A stretch of DNA of 64,000 nt, from the NCBI GenBank assembly GCA_963730325.1, contig CAVSRC010000017.1, positions 22,322 through 86,321 on the forward strand, read 5' to 3'. Below, piece by piece: positions 7,261 through 15,624 of this stretch. The translations under genes were made by a program, and so were the position numbers. Within the stretch, counting starts at the first letter, position 1. Each line of letters opens with the position of its first letter. Below the pieces are notes generated by a model. It was not told the origin of the DNA. It saw only the letters and a program-made list of their open reading frames with translations, and did not search any database. The stretch is from CAVSRC01 sp963730325. GTDB taxonomy: Bacteria > Pseudomonadota > Alphaproteobacteria > Rhizobiales > Kaistiaceae.

Positions 7261-7644
7261 TCAGCCGTCTGACATGCGGCCGAGTTCTGCCCGGTGGCGA
7301 TATTGCTGGGCGATCATCAGGCCTTTCAGCGGACGCAGGAGGCCGATGGACAGGCCGAGCACCAGCGGCACGAAGATGACGGCCATCAGCCAATAGGGCG
7401 GGTTGAAGACGACCACGACGTATAGCGCCAGGCCGACGGCGATGAAGCCGACGATCATCATGATGAAGACCGCCGGACCGTCGCCGGCATCGGCGAAATC
7501 GTATTCGAGCCCGCAATTCTGGCAGCGCGGCGCCACGGTGAGGAAACCGTCGAACAGGCGTCCCTCACCACAGCGCGGACAGCGCCCGTGCCAGCCGACG
7601 GAAATCGGCTGCGGCGGATAGAGAGCCTTGTCCTCAGGATTCAT
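7261..7644 (-). CDS. DUF983 family protein
   Basis: Small 127-residue membrane protein of unknown biochemical role, commonly found inside alphaproteobacterial cox operons. The N-terminal zinc-ribbon-like part has two Cys pairs (GRCPRCGEGRLF and CQNCGLEY). Two TM segments follow (AVFIMMIVGFIAVGLALYVV and WLMAVIFVPLVLGLSIGLL). A longer N-terminal extension is open but lacks similarity; ATG 7644 gives the family start MNPEDKALYPP. It lies between ctaE and SURF1, so a role in oxidase assembly is plausible by context only. Confidence 0.88.
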   Translation of the reverse strand: MNPEDKALYPPQPISVGWHGRCPRCGEGRLFDGFLTVAPRCQNCGLEYDFADAGDGPAVFIMMIVGFIAVGLALYVVVVFNPPYWLMAVIFVPLVLGLSIGLLRPLKGLMIAQQYRHRAELGRMSDG

Positions 7645-7664
7645 CGCATTCGCCAGGCGGCGGG

Positions 7665-8504
7665 TCAGCCGTGATGGATCGGCGCGCCCCAGCCACCCCA
7701 AACATAAATGCAGAAGAAGAGGAAAAGCCAGACCACGTCGACGAAATGCCAGTACCAGGCAGCCGCCTCGAAGCCGAAATGCTGCTTCGAAGAGAAGTCG
7801 CCCTTGGCCGCGCGGATGAGGCAGACGGTGAGGAAGATGGTACCGACGATGACATGGAAGCCGTGGAAACCGGTCGCCATGAAGAAGGTGGAGCCGAAGA
7901 TGCCGCCGGTGAAGGCGAACGGCGCGTGGGCGTATTCATAGGCCTGCACCGAGGTGAAGGTGAGGCCGAGGATGACGGTGAGCACCAGCCCCCAGACGAG
8001 CCCCTTGCGATCGTCATGGATGAGCGAATGGTGCGCCCAGGTGACGGTGGTGCCCGAGGTCAAGAGGATGAGCGTGTTGAGCAGCGGCAGATGCCAGGGA
8101 TCGAAGACCTCGATGCCCTTCGGCGGCCAGTGACCGCCGGTGAAGGCCACCTTGGCGACCTGGATGGTGCTGTCGGCGGAGAGGCTGGAATCGAAGAAGG
8201 CCCAGAACCAGGCGACGAAGAACATCACCTCCGAGGCGATGAACAGGATCATGCCGTAGCGCAGGCCGAGGGCAACGACGCTGGTGTGGAAGCCCTCATG
8301 CGCCTCCTTGATGACGTCCCGCCACCAGACCAGCATGGTGTAGAAGATGCCGATCATGCCGGGGGCGATCAGCCAGACGCTGGCGCCGTGCATGTAGGAG
8401 ATCGCGCCGATCGCCAGGACGAAGGCCGAGACGGCGCCGGTGATCGGCCACGGGCTCGGATCGACCAGATGATAGGGATGTTGCTTCGCGTGCGCCTCAG
8501 CCAT
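7665..8504 (-). CDS. ctaE: cytochrome c oxidase subunit III
   Basis: Structural subunit of the aa3-type oxidase, 279 residues with seven predicted TM helices. Family signatures are the N-terminal AKQHPYHLVDPSPWP, the block EVMFFVAWFWAFFDSSL, GTTVTWAHHSLI, the GFHGFHVIVGTIFL block and a final WYWHFVDVVWLFLFFCIY. Subunit III stabilises the core and the proton-uptake D-pathway. It lies downstream of ctaG with about 50 bp between, in the same operon as subunits I and II. Confidence 0.97.
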   Translation of the reverse strand: MAEAHAKQHPYHLVDPSPWPITGAVSAFVLAIGAISYMHGASVWLIAPGMIGIFYTMLVWWRDVIKEAHEGFHTSVVALGLRYGMILFIASEVMFFVAWFWAFFDSSLSADSTIQVAKVAFTGGHWPPKGIEVFDPWHLPLLNTLILLTSGTTVTWAHHSLIHDDRKGLVWGLVLTVILGLTFTSVQAYEYAHAPFAFTGGIFGSTFFMATGFHGFHVIVGTIFLTVCLIRAAKGDFSSKQHFGFEAAAWYWHFVDVVWLFLFFCIYVWGGWGAPIHHG

Positions 8505-8555
8505 GGATTCCGTGCTCCCTGATCGTCCCCCGCTGCCTCACGGCAGAAACAGGCG

Positions 8556-9161
8556 TCAAAGCGAGTTGCCCCCCGATGTCGTCGCCGCGGCGACCGGCGT
8601 CGTCTGCTTGGGCGTCGCCGGATAGAAGCTGTACGACAGCGTGATGGTGGTGATGTTTTCGAGGTTGGGGTCGTCGGCATAGGCCGGATCGACGAAGAAA
8701 CTGACCCCAAGCTCCTTCTTCTCGCCCGGCGCCAGCGTCTGGTCGGTAAAGCAGAAGCAGGCGATCTTGTTGAAATAGGCGCCGGCCTGATCGGGCGCGA
8801 CATTGAACGAGGCAGTGCCGCTTTCCGTCTTGTCGGTCCGGTTCTCGGCCTGGAAGGAGACCGTGCCGACCTCGCCGAGCTTGACCTGCACCGAGCGCTG
8901 CAACGGGCGGAAGCTCCAGCCGAGATTGTTCGAGATGTTGCTGTCGAAGCGAACGGTGACGACGCGGTCGAGAACCTGCTTGGGCGCAGCTAGAGCGCGG
9001 CGCGTGGTGCCGCCATAGCCGGTCACCTGACAGAAGATGCGATAGAGCGGCACGGCGGCATAGGACATGCCGACCATGCCGGCGACGAAGACCAGCAGGA
9101 TCGCGGCGGTAAGGCCGAAACTGGCGCGCCGGCTGGGCTTTGGGTTGGCTCCGCCCGTCAT
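8556..9161 (-). CDS. ctaG: cytochrome c oxidase assembly protein CtaG (Cox11)
   Basis: Membrane-anchored periplasmic copper chaperone that delivers Cu(I) to the CuB centre of oxidase subunit I. It is 201 residues with one N-terminal TM helix (FGLTAAILLVFVAGMVGMSY). The family block YRIFCQVTGYGGTT follows, and then the copper-binding CFCF motif in FNKIACFCFTDQTL. The C-terminal beta domain contains GVSFFVDPAYADDP and TLSYSFYPA. A GTG at 9167 is an alternative start; ATG 9161 is used here. The coxF stop codon is within 5 bases of this start, so the two are coupled. Confidence 0.96.
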   Translation of the reverse strand: MTGGANPKPSRRASFGLTAAILLVFVAGMVGMSYAAVPLYRIFCQVTGYGGTTRRALAAPKQVLDRVVTVRFDSNISNNLGWSFRPLQRSVQVKLGEVGTVSFQAENRTDKTESGTASFNVAPDQAGAYFNKIACFCFTDQTLAPGEKKELGVSFFVDPAYADDPNLENITTITLSYSFYPATPKQTTPVAAATTSGGNSL

Positions 9162-9163
9162 GG

Positions 9164-9337
9164 TCACATCGGCGGGGTGAGTGCGTTCTGACCGAGGCGG
9201 ACGATGGTCAGAAGGAAGAACAGGACCACCACGACGCCGAGCGCAATCGCCGTCGCCACCGCGCGGGCGCGGCGCCGTTTCTGTTGCGCTTCGGTCAGGC
9301 GCACGCCGTCGTCGCCATCAGCGGTCATCACCGTCAT
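9164..9337 (-). CDS. CoxF-like small membrane protein
   Basis: A 57-residue product encoded between ctaB and ctaG: a charged N-terminus (MTVMTADGDDGVRLTEAQQK, then KRRRARA) followed by one TM helix (AVATAIALGVVVVLFFLLTI) and a short tail ending LTPPM. Its ATG overlaps the ctaB stop (ATGA), and its stop lies within bases of the ctaG start. Small proteins of this size and layout sit at this position in many alphaproteobacterial cox operons and are called CoxF or CcoF-like; their role is poorly defined. It is supported mainly by tight coupling and layout. Confidence 0.78.
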   Translation of the reverse strand: MTVMTADGDDGVRLTEAQQKRRRARAVATAIALGVVVVLFFLLTIVRLGQNALTPPM

Positions 9338-10275
9338 GCTGCTAACCCGGTGAGGCCCTTCTCCGCAAGGATTACGGCGAAGAGCAGGAACAGATAAAGA
9401 AGCGAGAAGGTGAACAGCCGCCGGGCGGGAAGCTTGGCGGCGTCGCCCTCAGGCATGCGGTAGACGGCCCAGGCGAGCGCCACGAAGACGGCGCCGAGGC
9501 CGCCGGCGATCGCCGCGTAGGTCCACGAGGTGACGCCGGTGAGCGGCGGCAGCAGCGCGGCGACCACGGCAAGGACGACCGCGTAGGCGAGGATGTGGCG
9601 CTTGGTCGAGGCTTCGCCTGCGACAACCGGAAGCATCGGCACGCCGGCCTTGGCGTAGTCCTCGCACTTGTAGAGCGACAGCGCCCAGAAATGCGGCGGC
9701 GTCCACAGGAAGACGATCAGGAACAGGCTGAGGCTCTCCAGGCTGACCCCGCCGGTCACCGCCGCCCAGCCGACCATCGGCGGCAACGCGCCGGCGGCTC
9801 CGCCGATGACGATGTTCTGCGGCGTCGAGCGCTTCAGCCACATCGTATAGACGATGACGTAGAAGGCGATGGTGAAGGCGAGCAGCCCGGCGGCAACGAC
9901 GTTGGTCGCCAGCCCCAGGAAGACAACCGAGCCGATTGCCAGCGGCAGGCCGAAGGCCAGCGCCTCGCCGCGCGTCAGCCGGCCGGCAGGCACCGGGCGC
10001 TTGCATGTGCGGCGCATGACGGCGTCGATATCGGCGTCGTACCACATGTTGAGCGCGCCGGAGGCGCCGGCACCGATGGCGATGGCAAGCAGCGCCTCGA
10101 AGCCGATCACCGGATGGAGGCCGACCGGCGCGATGGCCATGCCGACGAAGGCGGTGAACACGACCAGCGACATCACCCGCGGCTTGAGCAGGGCGATGTA
10201 GTCGCCAACGCTGCCGCCGAGTGCGAGGTCGGCGGCAACGGTCGTGTTCGCTTCGTGGCTGTCCGAATAGGCCAT
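9334..10275 (-). CDS. ctaB: protoheme IX farnesyltransferase (heme O synthase)
   Basis: Integral-membrane prenyltransferase that adds a farnesyl group to heme b to give heme O, the precursor of heme A for the oxidase. It is 313 residues with multiple TM helices. It shows the UbiA-superfamily first Asp motif in NMWYDADIDAVMRRT followed by RPVPAGRL, and the second conserved region around WTPPHFWALSLYKCEDYAKA. An AAGGA ribosome-binding site precedes ATG 10275. It lies between ctaD and coxF on the minus strand. Confidence 0.97.
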   Translation of the reverse strand: MAYSDSHEANTTVAADLALGGSVGDYIALLKPRVMSLVVFTAFVGMAIAPVGLHPVIGFEALLAIAIGAGASGALNMWYDADIDAVMRRTCKRPVPAGRLTRGEALAFGLPLAIGSVVFLGLATNVVAAGLLAFTIAFYVIVYTMWLKRSTPQNIVIGGAAGALPPMVGWAAVTGGVSLESLSLFLIVFLWTPPHFWALSLYKCEDYAKAGVPMLPVVAGEASTKRHILAYAVVLAVVAALLPPLTGVTSWTYAAIAGGLGAVFVALAWAVYRMPEGDAAKLPARRLFTFSLLYLFLLFAVILAEKGLTGLAA

Positions 10276-10303
10276 GTGTGTCCTTTGTCTCTACTGCCGC
10301 CGT

Positions 10304-11917
10304 CTAGCGGATGCGCGGCAGGGTCTCCCATTGGTGGAAGGGCGGCGGCGAGGAGAGCATCCACTCCAGCGTGTTGGCACCCTCGCCCCACGGATTGTCG
10401 CCGGCGACGCGCTTCTTCTGGAAGGCTTCCCACATCGTGTAGAGGAAGATCAGCACGCCGATGGCCGCGATGTAGGAGCCGATCGACGAGACGAAGTTCC
10501 ACCCGGCGAACGCATCCGGATAGTCGGCGTAGCGGCGCGGCATGCCGGCCATGCCGAGGAAGTGCTGCGGGAAGAAGACCAGGTTGACGCCGATGAACGT
10601 GACCCAGAAGTGAATGTTGGCGAGCCGCTCGTTGTACATGTAGCCGCTCATCTTCGGGAACCAGTAGTACCAGCCGGCGAAGATGGTGAAGACGGCGCCG
10701 AGCGACAGCACGTAGTGGAAGTGGGCGACGACGAAGTAGGTATCCTGCAGCACGTAGTCGAGGCCGGCATTGGCGAGCATCACGCCGGTAACGCCGCCGA
10801 CGGTGAACAGGAAGATGAAGCCGATCGCCCACAGCATCGGCGTGCGGAACTCGATCGAGCCGCCCCACATGGTGGCGATCCACGAGAACACCTTCACGCC
10901 GGTCGGCACCGCGATGACCATGGTGGCGGCGACGAAATAGGCCTGCAGGTCGAGCGACAGGCCGACGGTGTACATGTGGTGCGCCCACACCACGAAACCG
11001 ATGAAGCCGATGGCGACCATGGCGTAGGCCATGCCCATGTAGCCGAACACCGGCTTCTTGGAGAAGGTCGAGATGATCTGGCTGATCATGCCGAAGCCCG
11101 GCAGGATGAGGATGTACACCTCGGGGTGACCGAAGAACCAGAACAGGTGCTGGAAGAGCACCGGGTCGCCGCCCTCCTCGGGCTTGAAGAAGGCGGTGCC
11201 GAAGTTGCGGTCGGTCAAGAGCATGGTGATGGCGCCCGCCAGCACCGGCAGGGCGAGCAGCAGCAGGAAGGTGGTCACCAGGATCGACCACACGAACAGA
11301 GGCATCTTGTGCAGCGTCATGCCCGGCGCGCGCATGTTGAAGATGGTGGTGATGAAGTTGATGGCGCCGAGGATCGACGAGGCGCCGGCCAGGTGCAGCG
11401 CCAGAATGGCGAAGTCCATCGCCGGGCCGGGCTGGCCGCTGGTCGACAGCGGCGGGTAGATCGTCCAGCCACCGCCGACGCCGTGGGCGCCGGGGGCGCT
11501 CGGCATGAACAGCGAGATGATGAGCAACAGGAAGGCCGGCGGCAGCAGCCAGAACGAGATGTTGTTCATGCGCGGGAAGGCCATGTCCGGCGCGCCGATC
11601 ATGATCGGCACGAACCAGTTGCCGAAACCGCCGATCATGGCGGGCATGACCATGAAGAAGATCATGATCAGGCCGTGCGCAGTAACGAAGACGTTGAAGA
11701 GCTCGGGATCGCCGAAGATCTGCAGGCCGGGATCCATCAGCTCCATGCGCATCGCCACCGACAGGACGCCGCCGACGATGCCGGCGACGATGGCGAAGAT
11801 AAGGTACATCGTGCCGATGTCCTTATGGTTGGTGGAATAGAGCCACCGGCGCCATCCGGTCGGATGTGCGTGCGCGTGCGCTTCGCTATGCGCCTGATAC
11901 CCTGCGCTCGTCGCCAT
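10304..11917 (-). CDS. ctaD: cytochrome c oxidase subunit I (aa3 type)
   Basis: Catalytic subunit carrying heme a, heme a3 and CuB, 537 residues with about twelve TM helices. Recognisable blocks are STNHKDIGTMYL (helix I), the FFMVMPAMIGGFGNWFVP region, FWFFGHPEVYILILPGFG with the CuB His and the His-Tyr cross-link, WAHHMYTVGL and HFHYVLSLGAVF (heme ligands). The N-terminal tail is His-rich (HSEAHAHAHP), which may loosely bind metal. AAGGAGA precedes the start codon. It follows ctaC by about 50 bp and heads the assembly genes ctaB-coxF-ctaG. Confidence 0.98.
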   Translation of the reverse strand: MATSAGYQAHSEAHAHAHPTGWRRWLYSTNHKDIGTMYLIFAIVAGIVGGVLSVAMRMELMDPGLQIFGDPELFNVFVTAHGLIMIFFMVMPAMIGGFGNWFVPIMIGAPDMAFPRMNNISFWLLPPAFLLLIISLFMPSAPGAHGVGGGWTIYPPLSTSGQPGPAMDFAILALHLAGASSILGAINFITTIFNMRAPGMTLHKMPLFVWSILVTTFLLLLALPVLAGAITMLLTDRNFGTAFFKPEEGGDPVLFQHLFWFFGHPEVYILILPGFGMISQIISTFSKKPVFGYMGMAYAMVAIGFIGFVVWAHHMYTVGLSLDLQAYFVAATMVIAVPTGVKVFSWIATMWGGSIEFRTPMLWAIGFIFLFTVGGVTGVMLANAGLDYVLQDTYFVVAHFHYVLSLGAVFTIFAGWYYWFPKMSGYMYNERLANIHFWVTFIGVNLVFFPQHFLGMAGMPRRYADYPDAFAGWNFVSSIGSYIAAIGVLIFLYTMWEAFQKKRVAGDNPWGEGANTLEWMLSSPPPFHQWETLPRIR

Positions 11918-11964
11918 GCCTGTCTCCTTTGATCGAGCCGTCCCTTGGCTGCGGCGGGATGGCC

Positions 11965-12861
11965 CTAGTCCTCAGCGGCCGCGACCTTGGTCGCGTCCGA
12001 TTCCTTCACGGCTGCGGCAAGCTGCTTGTTGGCAGCTTCGAGGTCGTTCGCCGCGGTCTTCGCCCATGCGTCGAACTTGTCCTGGCTGACCGCCTCGACC
12101 GCAATCGGCATGAAGGCATGGTCGCGGCCGCAAAGCTCCGAGCACTGGCCGTAATAGGTGCCGGGCTTGTCGACCCTGAACCAGGTCTCGTTGAGGCGGC
12201 CGGGAACGGCATCGATCTTGATGCCGAACGAGGGCACCGCGAACGAGTGGATGACGTCGGCGCCGATGACCTGCATGCGGACGACGACGCCCACCGGCAC
12301 GACCATCTTGTTGTCGACGGCAAGCAGCCGCGGCTCGCCGGTCGGGTTGCCGTCGGCGTCGCGCAGCAGCAGCGAATCGAAACTGATGTCGCCGTTGTCG
12401 GGATACTCGTAGCTCCAGTACCACTGGCTGCCGGTCGCCTTGATGGTGAGCTGCTTGTCCTTGGCAGGGTCGAAGCCGGCGATGGCGCGGGCGGGATCGT
12501 GCTCGGCGAAGAGCAGCGCAAAGGACGGGACCGCGATGCCGACCAGGATGAGAATCGGCACCACCGTCCAGATCACCTCGATCAGCGTGTTGTGCGAGGT
12601 CCTCGAGGGGACCGGGTTGGTCTTGGCGTTGAAACGCACCATGACATAGACGAGCAGCGCCAGAACCAGGAGCACGATCAGCGAGACGACGATCAGCAGG
12701 CCGTTATTGAAACGGTGGATCATCTCCATGATCGGGGTCACTGCCGGCTGCAGGTTGATTTCCCAGGGCGAGGGATTGGCCAGGGCCGGGCCGCCAAGCG
12801 CCGTCAGCCCGCCACCGGCCAGCGCCAGACCCAGCGTTGCCCGCTTCAGTGCCGTTCTCAC
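11965..12861 (-). CDS. ctaC: cytochrome c oxidase subunit II
   Basis: Carries the dinuclear CuA site that accepts electrons from cytochrome c. From GTG 12861, which has AAGGAG well spaced before it, the product has 298 residues. It has a signal-like N-terminus, two TM helices (the second in EVIWTVVPILILVGIAV) and a cupredoxin domain with SQWYWSYEYPD. The CuA ligands are visible as Cys240, Cys244, His248 and Met251 in CSELCGRDHAFM. The C-terminal tail is Ala/Lys/Asp-rich. An upstream open extension of 34 residues lacks similarity and was not used. It is the first gene of the oxidase operon. Confidence 0.96.
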   Translation of the reverse strand: MRTALKRATLGLALAGGGLTALGGPALANPSPWEINLQPAVTPIMEMIHRFNNGLLIVVSLIVLLVLALLVYVMVRFNAKTNPVPSRTSHNTLIEVIWTVVPILILVGIAVPSFALLFAEHDPARAIAGFDPAKDKQLTIKATGSQWYWSYEYPDNGDISFDSLLLRDADGNPTGEPRLLAVDNKMVVPVGVVVRMQVIGADVIHSFAVPSFGIKIDAVPGRLNETWFRVDKPGTYYGQCSELCGRDHAFMPIAVEAVSQDKFDAWAKTAANDLEAANKQLAAAVKESDATKVAAAED

Positions 12862-13183
12862 CGATTCGCTCCTTCCCAATCCGAGTTTCCACTCGGCCCC
12901 TTGCCAAGACGGCCCCCCCGGGCCGCCGAAATCCGGCGGTTCCCCGCCGCCGATAAAGGACAACCACCCTGCCCGGCGACACGCCGGCCCGGCATGGTGG
13001 TTGGAACTATGCTAAAGAAAAACCATAAGCCGGTCGTTCCCGCAACGGCATTGCGTAGCCTGCCATGCGGCAAATTGCGCCTGTCGCCTTCGATTTGCCG
13101 CTATCGGAGGGCCGCATGCGCGCGGGGGACGGCGGCCCGGCGCGATTCCTTCCGGCGGGTATTTGCTGCAAGATCGGCTGGGT
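12862..13183. other. intergenic region between ctaC and the IalB-like gene
   Basis: About 320 bp before the terminator below. It should hold the ctaC promoter on the minus strand and may hold the promoter of a short plus-strand transcript. A weak open frame runs through it from an ATG at 13010, but it resembles no family and has no ribosome-binding site. Confidence 0.45.
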
Positions 13184-13208
13184 CCGCCGGCGATTCGGCG
13201 GTTTTTTT
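13184..13208 (+). terminator. Rho-independent terminator with no preceding plus-strand gene
   Basis: CCGCCG (13184-13189), a 6-base loop, CGGCGG (13196-13201), then seven T's (13202-13208). It lies 40 bp upstream of the IalB-like start codon. No plus-strand gene precedes it before the divergent ctaC, so it may end a short leader or a small RNA. Confidence 0.75.
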
Positions 13209-13248
13209 GCTTGCCTGCGCTGAGCCAGGCTGATGTATCGACGGCAGG

Positions 13249-13953
13249 ATGTACGAAGAAGAAGACTACGACGCGGAACCGCGAAGAAGCCCGCTCATTC
13301 CCATTCTGGCGGTCGTCGCCGGTGTTCTCGCCATCGCCGTCGGCGTGGTGGTGGTCATGTTCGCCATGGGGTTCTTCAACCGCGGGCAGCCCACGGTCGC
13401 CACCTCGACCGCGCCGCCCACCGCGGCTGCCGCGCCCGCCGCACCGGACGTCGAGCCGGTAACCCCGGCCTCCCAAACCGAGGTGCCCAAGGCGGTCGTC
13501 TCGCCGGCGCCGCCGAATCAGGCCGAGCCGCCGATACGCTCCACCCACGCCGACTGGCAGGTGCGCTGCGACACGCCGCCGGGCGCCCAGAGCGAGCAAT
13601 GCGTGCTGATGCAGTTCGTCACGGCCGAGGACCGCGAGAATGTCGGCCTGACCGTGATCGTGCTCAAGACGGCCGACAAGAAGTCCCGGATCATGCGCGT
13701 ACTGGCGCCGCTCGGCGTGCTGCTGCCCTCGGGGCTGGGCCTCAAGGTCGACAATGCCGATCTCGGCCGGGCCGGTTTTGTGCGCTGCCTGCCGAATGGC
13801 TGCGTCGCCGAAGTGATTCTCGAGGACAAGCTGCTCACCCAGCTTGAGACCGGCAAGACGGCGACCTTCATCATCTTCCAGACGCCGGAAGAGGGCATCG
13901 GCATCCCGATCTCGCTGAACGGCTTCGCCGACGGCTTCAAGGCCCTGCCCTAG
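13249..13953 (+). CDS. invasion-associated locus B (IalB) family protein
   Basis: The protein has 234 residues: a short acidic N-terminus (MYEEEDYDAEPRR), one TM anchor (IPILAVVAGVLAIAVGVVVV), a Pro/Ala-rich linker to about residue 95, and an IalB-type domain. That domain shows THADWQVRCDTPPGAQSEQC at its start and RCLPNGCVAEVIL later, with paired Cys suited to disulfides. The domain is expected on the periplasmic side. IalB is known from Bartonella erythrocyte entry, but the family is widespread in non-pathogenic Rhizobiales and the role is unknown. It sits between ctaC and tldD, a familiar order in this group. Confidence 0.9.
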   Translation: MYEEEDYDAEPRRSPLIPILAVVAGVLAIAVGVVVVMFAMGFFNRGQPTVATSTAPPTAAAAPAAPDVEPVTPASQTEVPKAVVSPAPPNQAEPPIRSTHADWQVRCDTPPGAQSEQCVLMQFVTAEDRENVGLTVIVLKTADKKSRIMRVLAPLGVLLPSGLGLKVDNADLGRAGFVRCLPNGCVAEVILEDKLLTQLETGKTATFIIFQTPEEGIGIPISLNGFADGFKALP

Positions 13954-14041
13954 CCGATATCGTCCTGGCGTTTGGCGGATGGCGCGTGAGGCCCTATCTC
14001 TAGGGTCAGCCTCGCCCCGCCCCTCACCCCCGGACCCTGCC

Positions 14042-15466
14042 ATGACCGACCAGCCGCACAGCATCCTCGACCGCGCCGGACTCGACCGCGAGGCCGCCCG
14101 AACGGCGGTTGCCGACGCGCTCCAAGGCGCCGACGACGGCGAGCTCTATCTGGAATTCGCCGAGGCCGAGAGCCTGCTCTTCGACAACGGACGGCTGAAG
14201 GCGGCGAGCTTCGACACCAATCAGGGTTTCGGCCTGCGCGCGGTCGCCGGCGAGGCGGCGGGCTTCGCCCATTCCGGCGAAATCTCCGAACCCGCGATCC
14301 GGCGGGCGGGCGATGCGGTGCAGGCGGTCAAGGCGGGCCACACGGGCACCTATGCGGAAGCGCCGCGCGGCACCAACCGGGCGCTCTATGGCGACGAGAG
14401 CCCGCTCGGCAGCCCGACCTTCGCCGAGAAGGTGAAGCTCTTGGAGACGATCGATGCCTATGCCCGCGACAAGGACCCGCGGGTGCGCCAGGTGACCGCG
14501 TCGCTGGCCGGCTCCTATCAGGAGATCGAGATCCTGCGCGCCGACGGCAGTTTCGTGCGCGACGTCAGGCCGATGGTCCGGGTCAACGTCTCGGTGGTGG
14601 TCGGCGATGGCGACCGCCAGGAATCCGGCTCGCATGGCATGGGCGGACGCGAGGCCTTCGGCCAGTTCATCGCCACCGACCGCTGGCAGTTCGCCGTGGA
14701 CGAGGCGCTGCGCCAGGCGCTGGTCAACCTTTCCGCCGTTCCCGCACCCGCCGGCACCTTCGACGTGGTGCTCGGCCCCGGCTGGCCGGGCATCCTCTTG
14801 CACGAGGCGGTCGGCCACGGGCTCGAAGGCGACTTCAACCGCAAGGGCGAAAGCGCCTTTGCCGGGCTGATGGGCGAGCGGGTCGCCGCACCCGGCGTCA
14901 CCGTCGTCGACGACGGCACCATCCTCAACCGGCGCGGCTCGCTCACTGTCGACGACGAGGGCACGCCGACGCAATCGACCACGCTGATCGAGGACGGCAT
15001 TCTGGTCGGCTACATGCAGGACCGGCAGAACGCCCGCCTGATGGGCATGGCGCCTACCGGCAACGGCCGCCGCCAGTCCTATGCCCATGTGCCCATGCCG
15101 CGCATGACCAACACGATCATGCTCGCCGGCAAGGACGATCCGAAAGAGATCCTCGCCTCGGTCAAGGACGGCATCTATGCCGTCTCCTTCGGCGGTGGCC
15201 AGGTCGACATCACCTCGGGCAAGTTCGTCTTCTCCTGCACCGAGGCCTATCGCATCGAGAACGGCGTCATCGGCCCGGCGATCAAGGGCGCCATGCTGAT
15301 CGGCAACGGGCCGGACGCGCTCACCCGCGTCAAGATGATCGGCAACGACATGCAGCTCGACCCGGGCATCGGCACCTGCGGCAAGAACGGCCAGGGCGTA
15401 CCGGTCGGCGTCGGCCAGCCGACCCTCAGGATCGACCGGATCACCGTCGGCGGCACGGCGGCCTAG
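14042..15466 (+). CDS. tldD: metalloprotease TldD
   Basis: Catalytic subunit of the TldD/TldE heterodimeric zinc protease, which in E. coli processes microcin B17 precursor and cleaves unfolded peptides. The 474-residue product carries the HExxxH zinc motif at residues 254-259 (LLHEAVGHGLEGD). Other family blocks are LLFDNGRLKAASFDTNQGFG, FAHSGE near the N-terminus and GKNGQGVPVGVGQPTL at the end. ATG 14042 gives the family N-terminus. Its partner tldE is at 52.8-54.1 kb in this same window. It is downstream of the IalB-like gene and about 160 bp before an antiporter gene. Confidence 0.96.
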   Translation: MTDQPHSILDRAGLDREAARTAVADALQGADDGELYLEFAEAESLLFDNGRLKAASFDTNQGFGLRAVAGEAAGFAHSGEISEPAIRRAGDAVQAVKAGHTGTYAEAPRGTNRALYGDESPLGSPTFAEKVKLLETIDAYARDKDPRVRQVTASLAGSYQEIEILRADGSFVRDVRPMVRVNVSVVVGDGDRQESGSHGMGGREAFGQFIATDRWQFAVDEALRQALVNLSAVPAPAGTFDVVLGPGWPGILLHEAVGHGLEGDFNRKGESAFAGLMGERVAAPGVTVVDDGTILNRRGSLTVDDEGTPTQSTTLIEDGILVGYMQDRQNARLMGMAPTGNGRRQSYAHVPMPRMTNTIMLAGKDDPKEILASVKDGIYAVSFGGGQVDITSGKFVFSCTEAYRIENGVIGPAIKGAMLIGNGPDALTRVKMIGNDMQLDPGIGTCGKNGQGVPVGVGQPTLRIDRITVGGTAA

Positions 15467-15624
15467 CGTCCGGCGTTTCTTCTCTCTTCGTCGTTCCGGC
15501 CCCGACCATCTCGGGGGCGCTTCGGCCGCAATCCTGCGGCATGCGCCCTGCATGATTTCATCGAGCCCGGCCTCTGTCGGGAGGATGTCACGCTATTGTG
15601 CCGCGTCCATGCGAGAGGATTCCG

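Noticed and set aside
10274..11932. Long open frame on the plus strand opposite ctaD
   Set aside because: It is antisense to a highly conserved oxidase gene, rich in Arg/His/Asp/Gly as expected from a GC-rich shadow frame, and resembles no family.
13010..13233. Small plus-strand frame beginning MLKKNHKPVVPATALRSLPC
   Set aside because: It runs through the terminator hairpin, has no ribosome-binding site and looks like no protein family. A non-coding transcript is a better explanation for this region.
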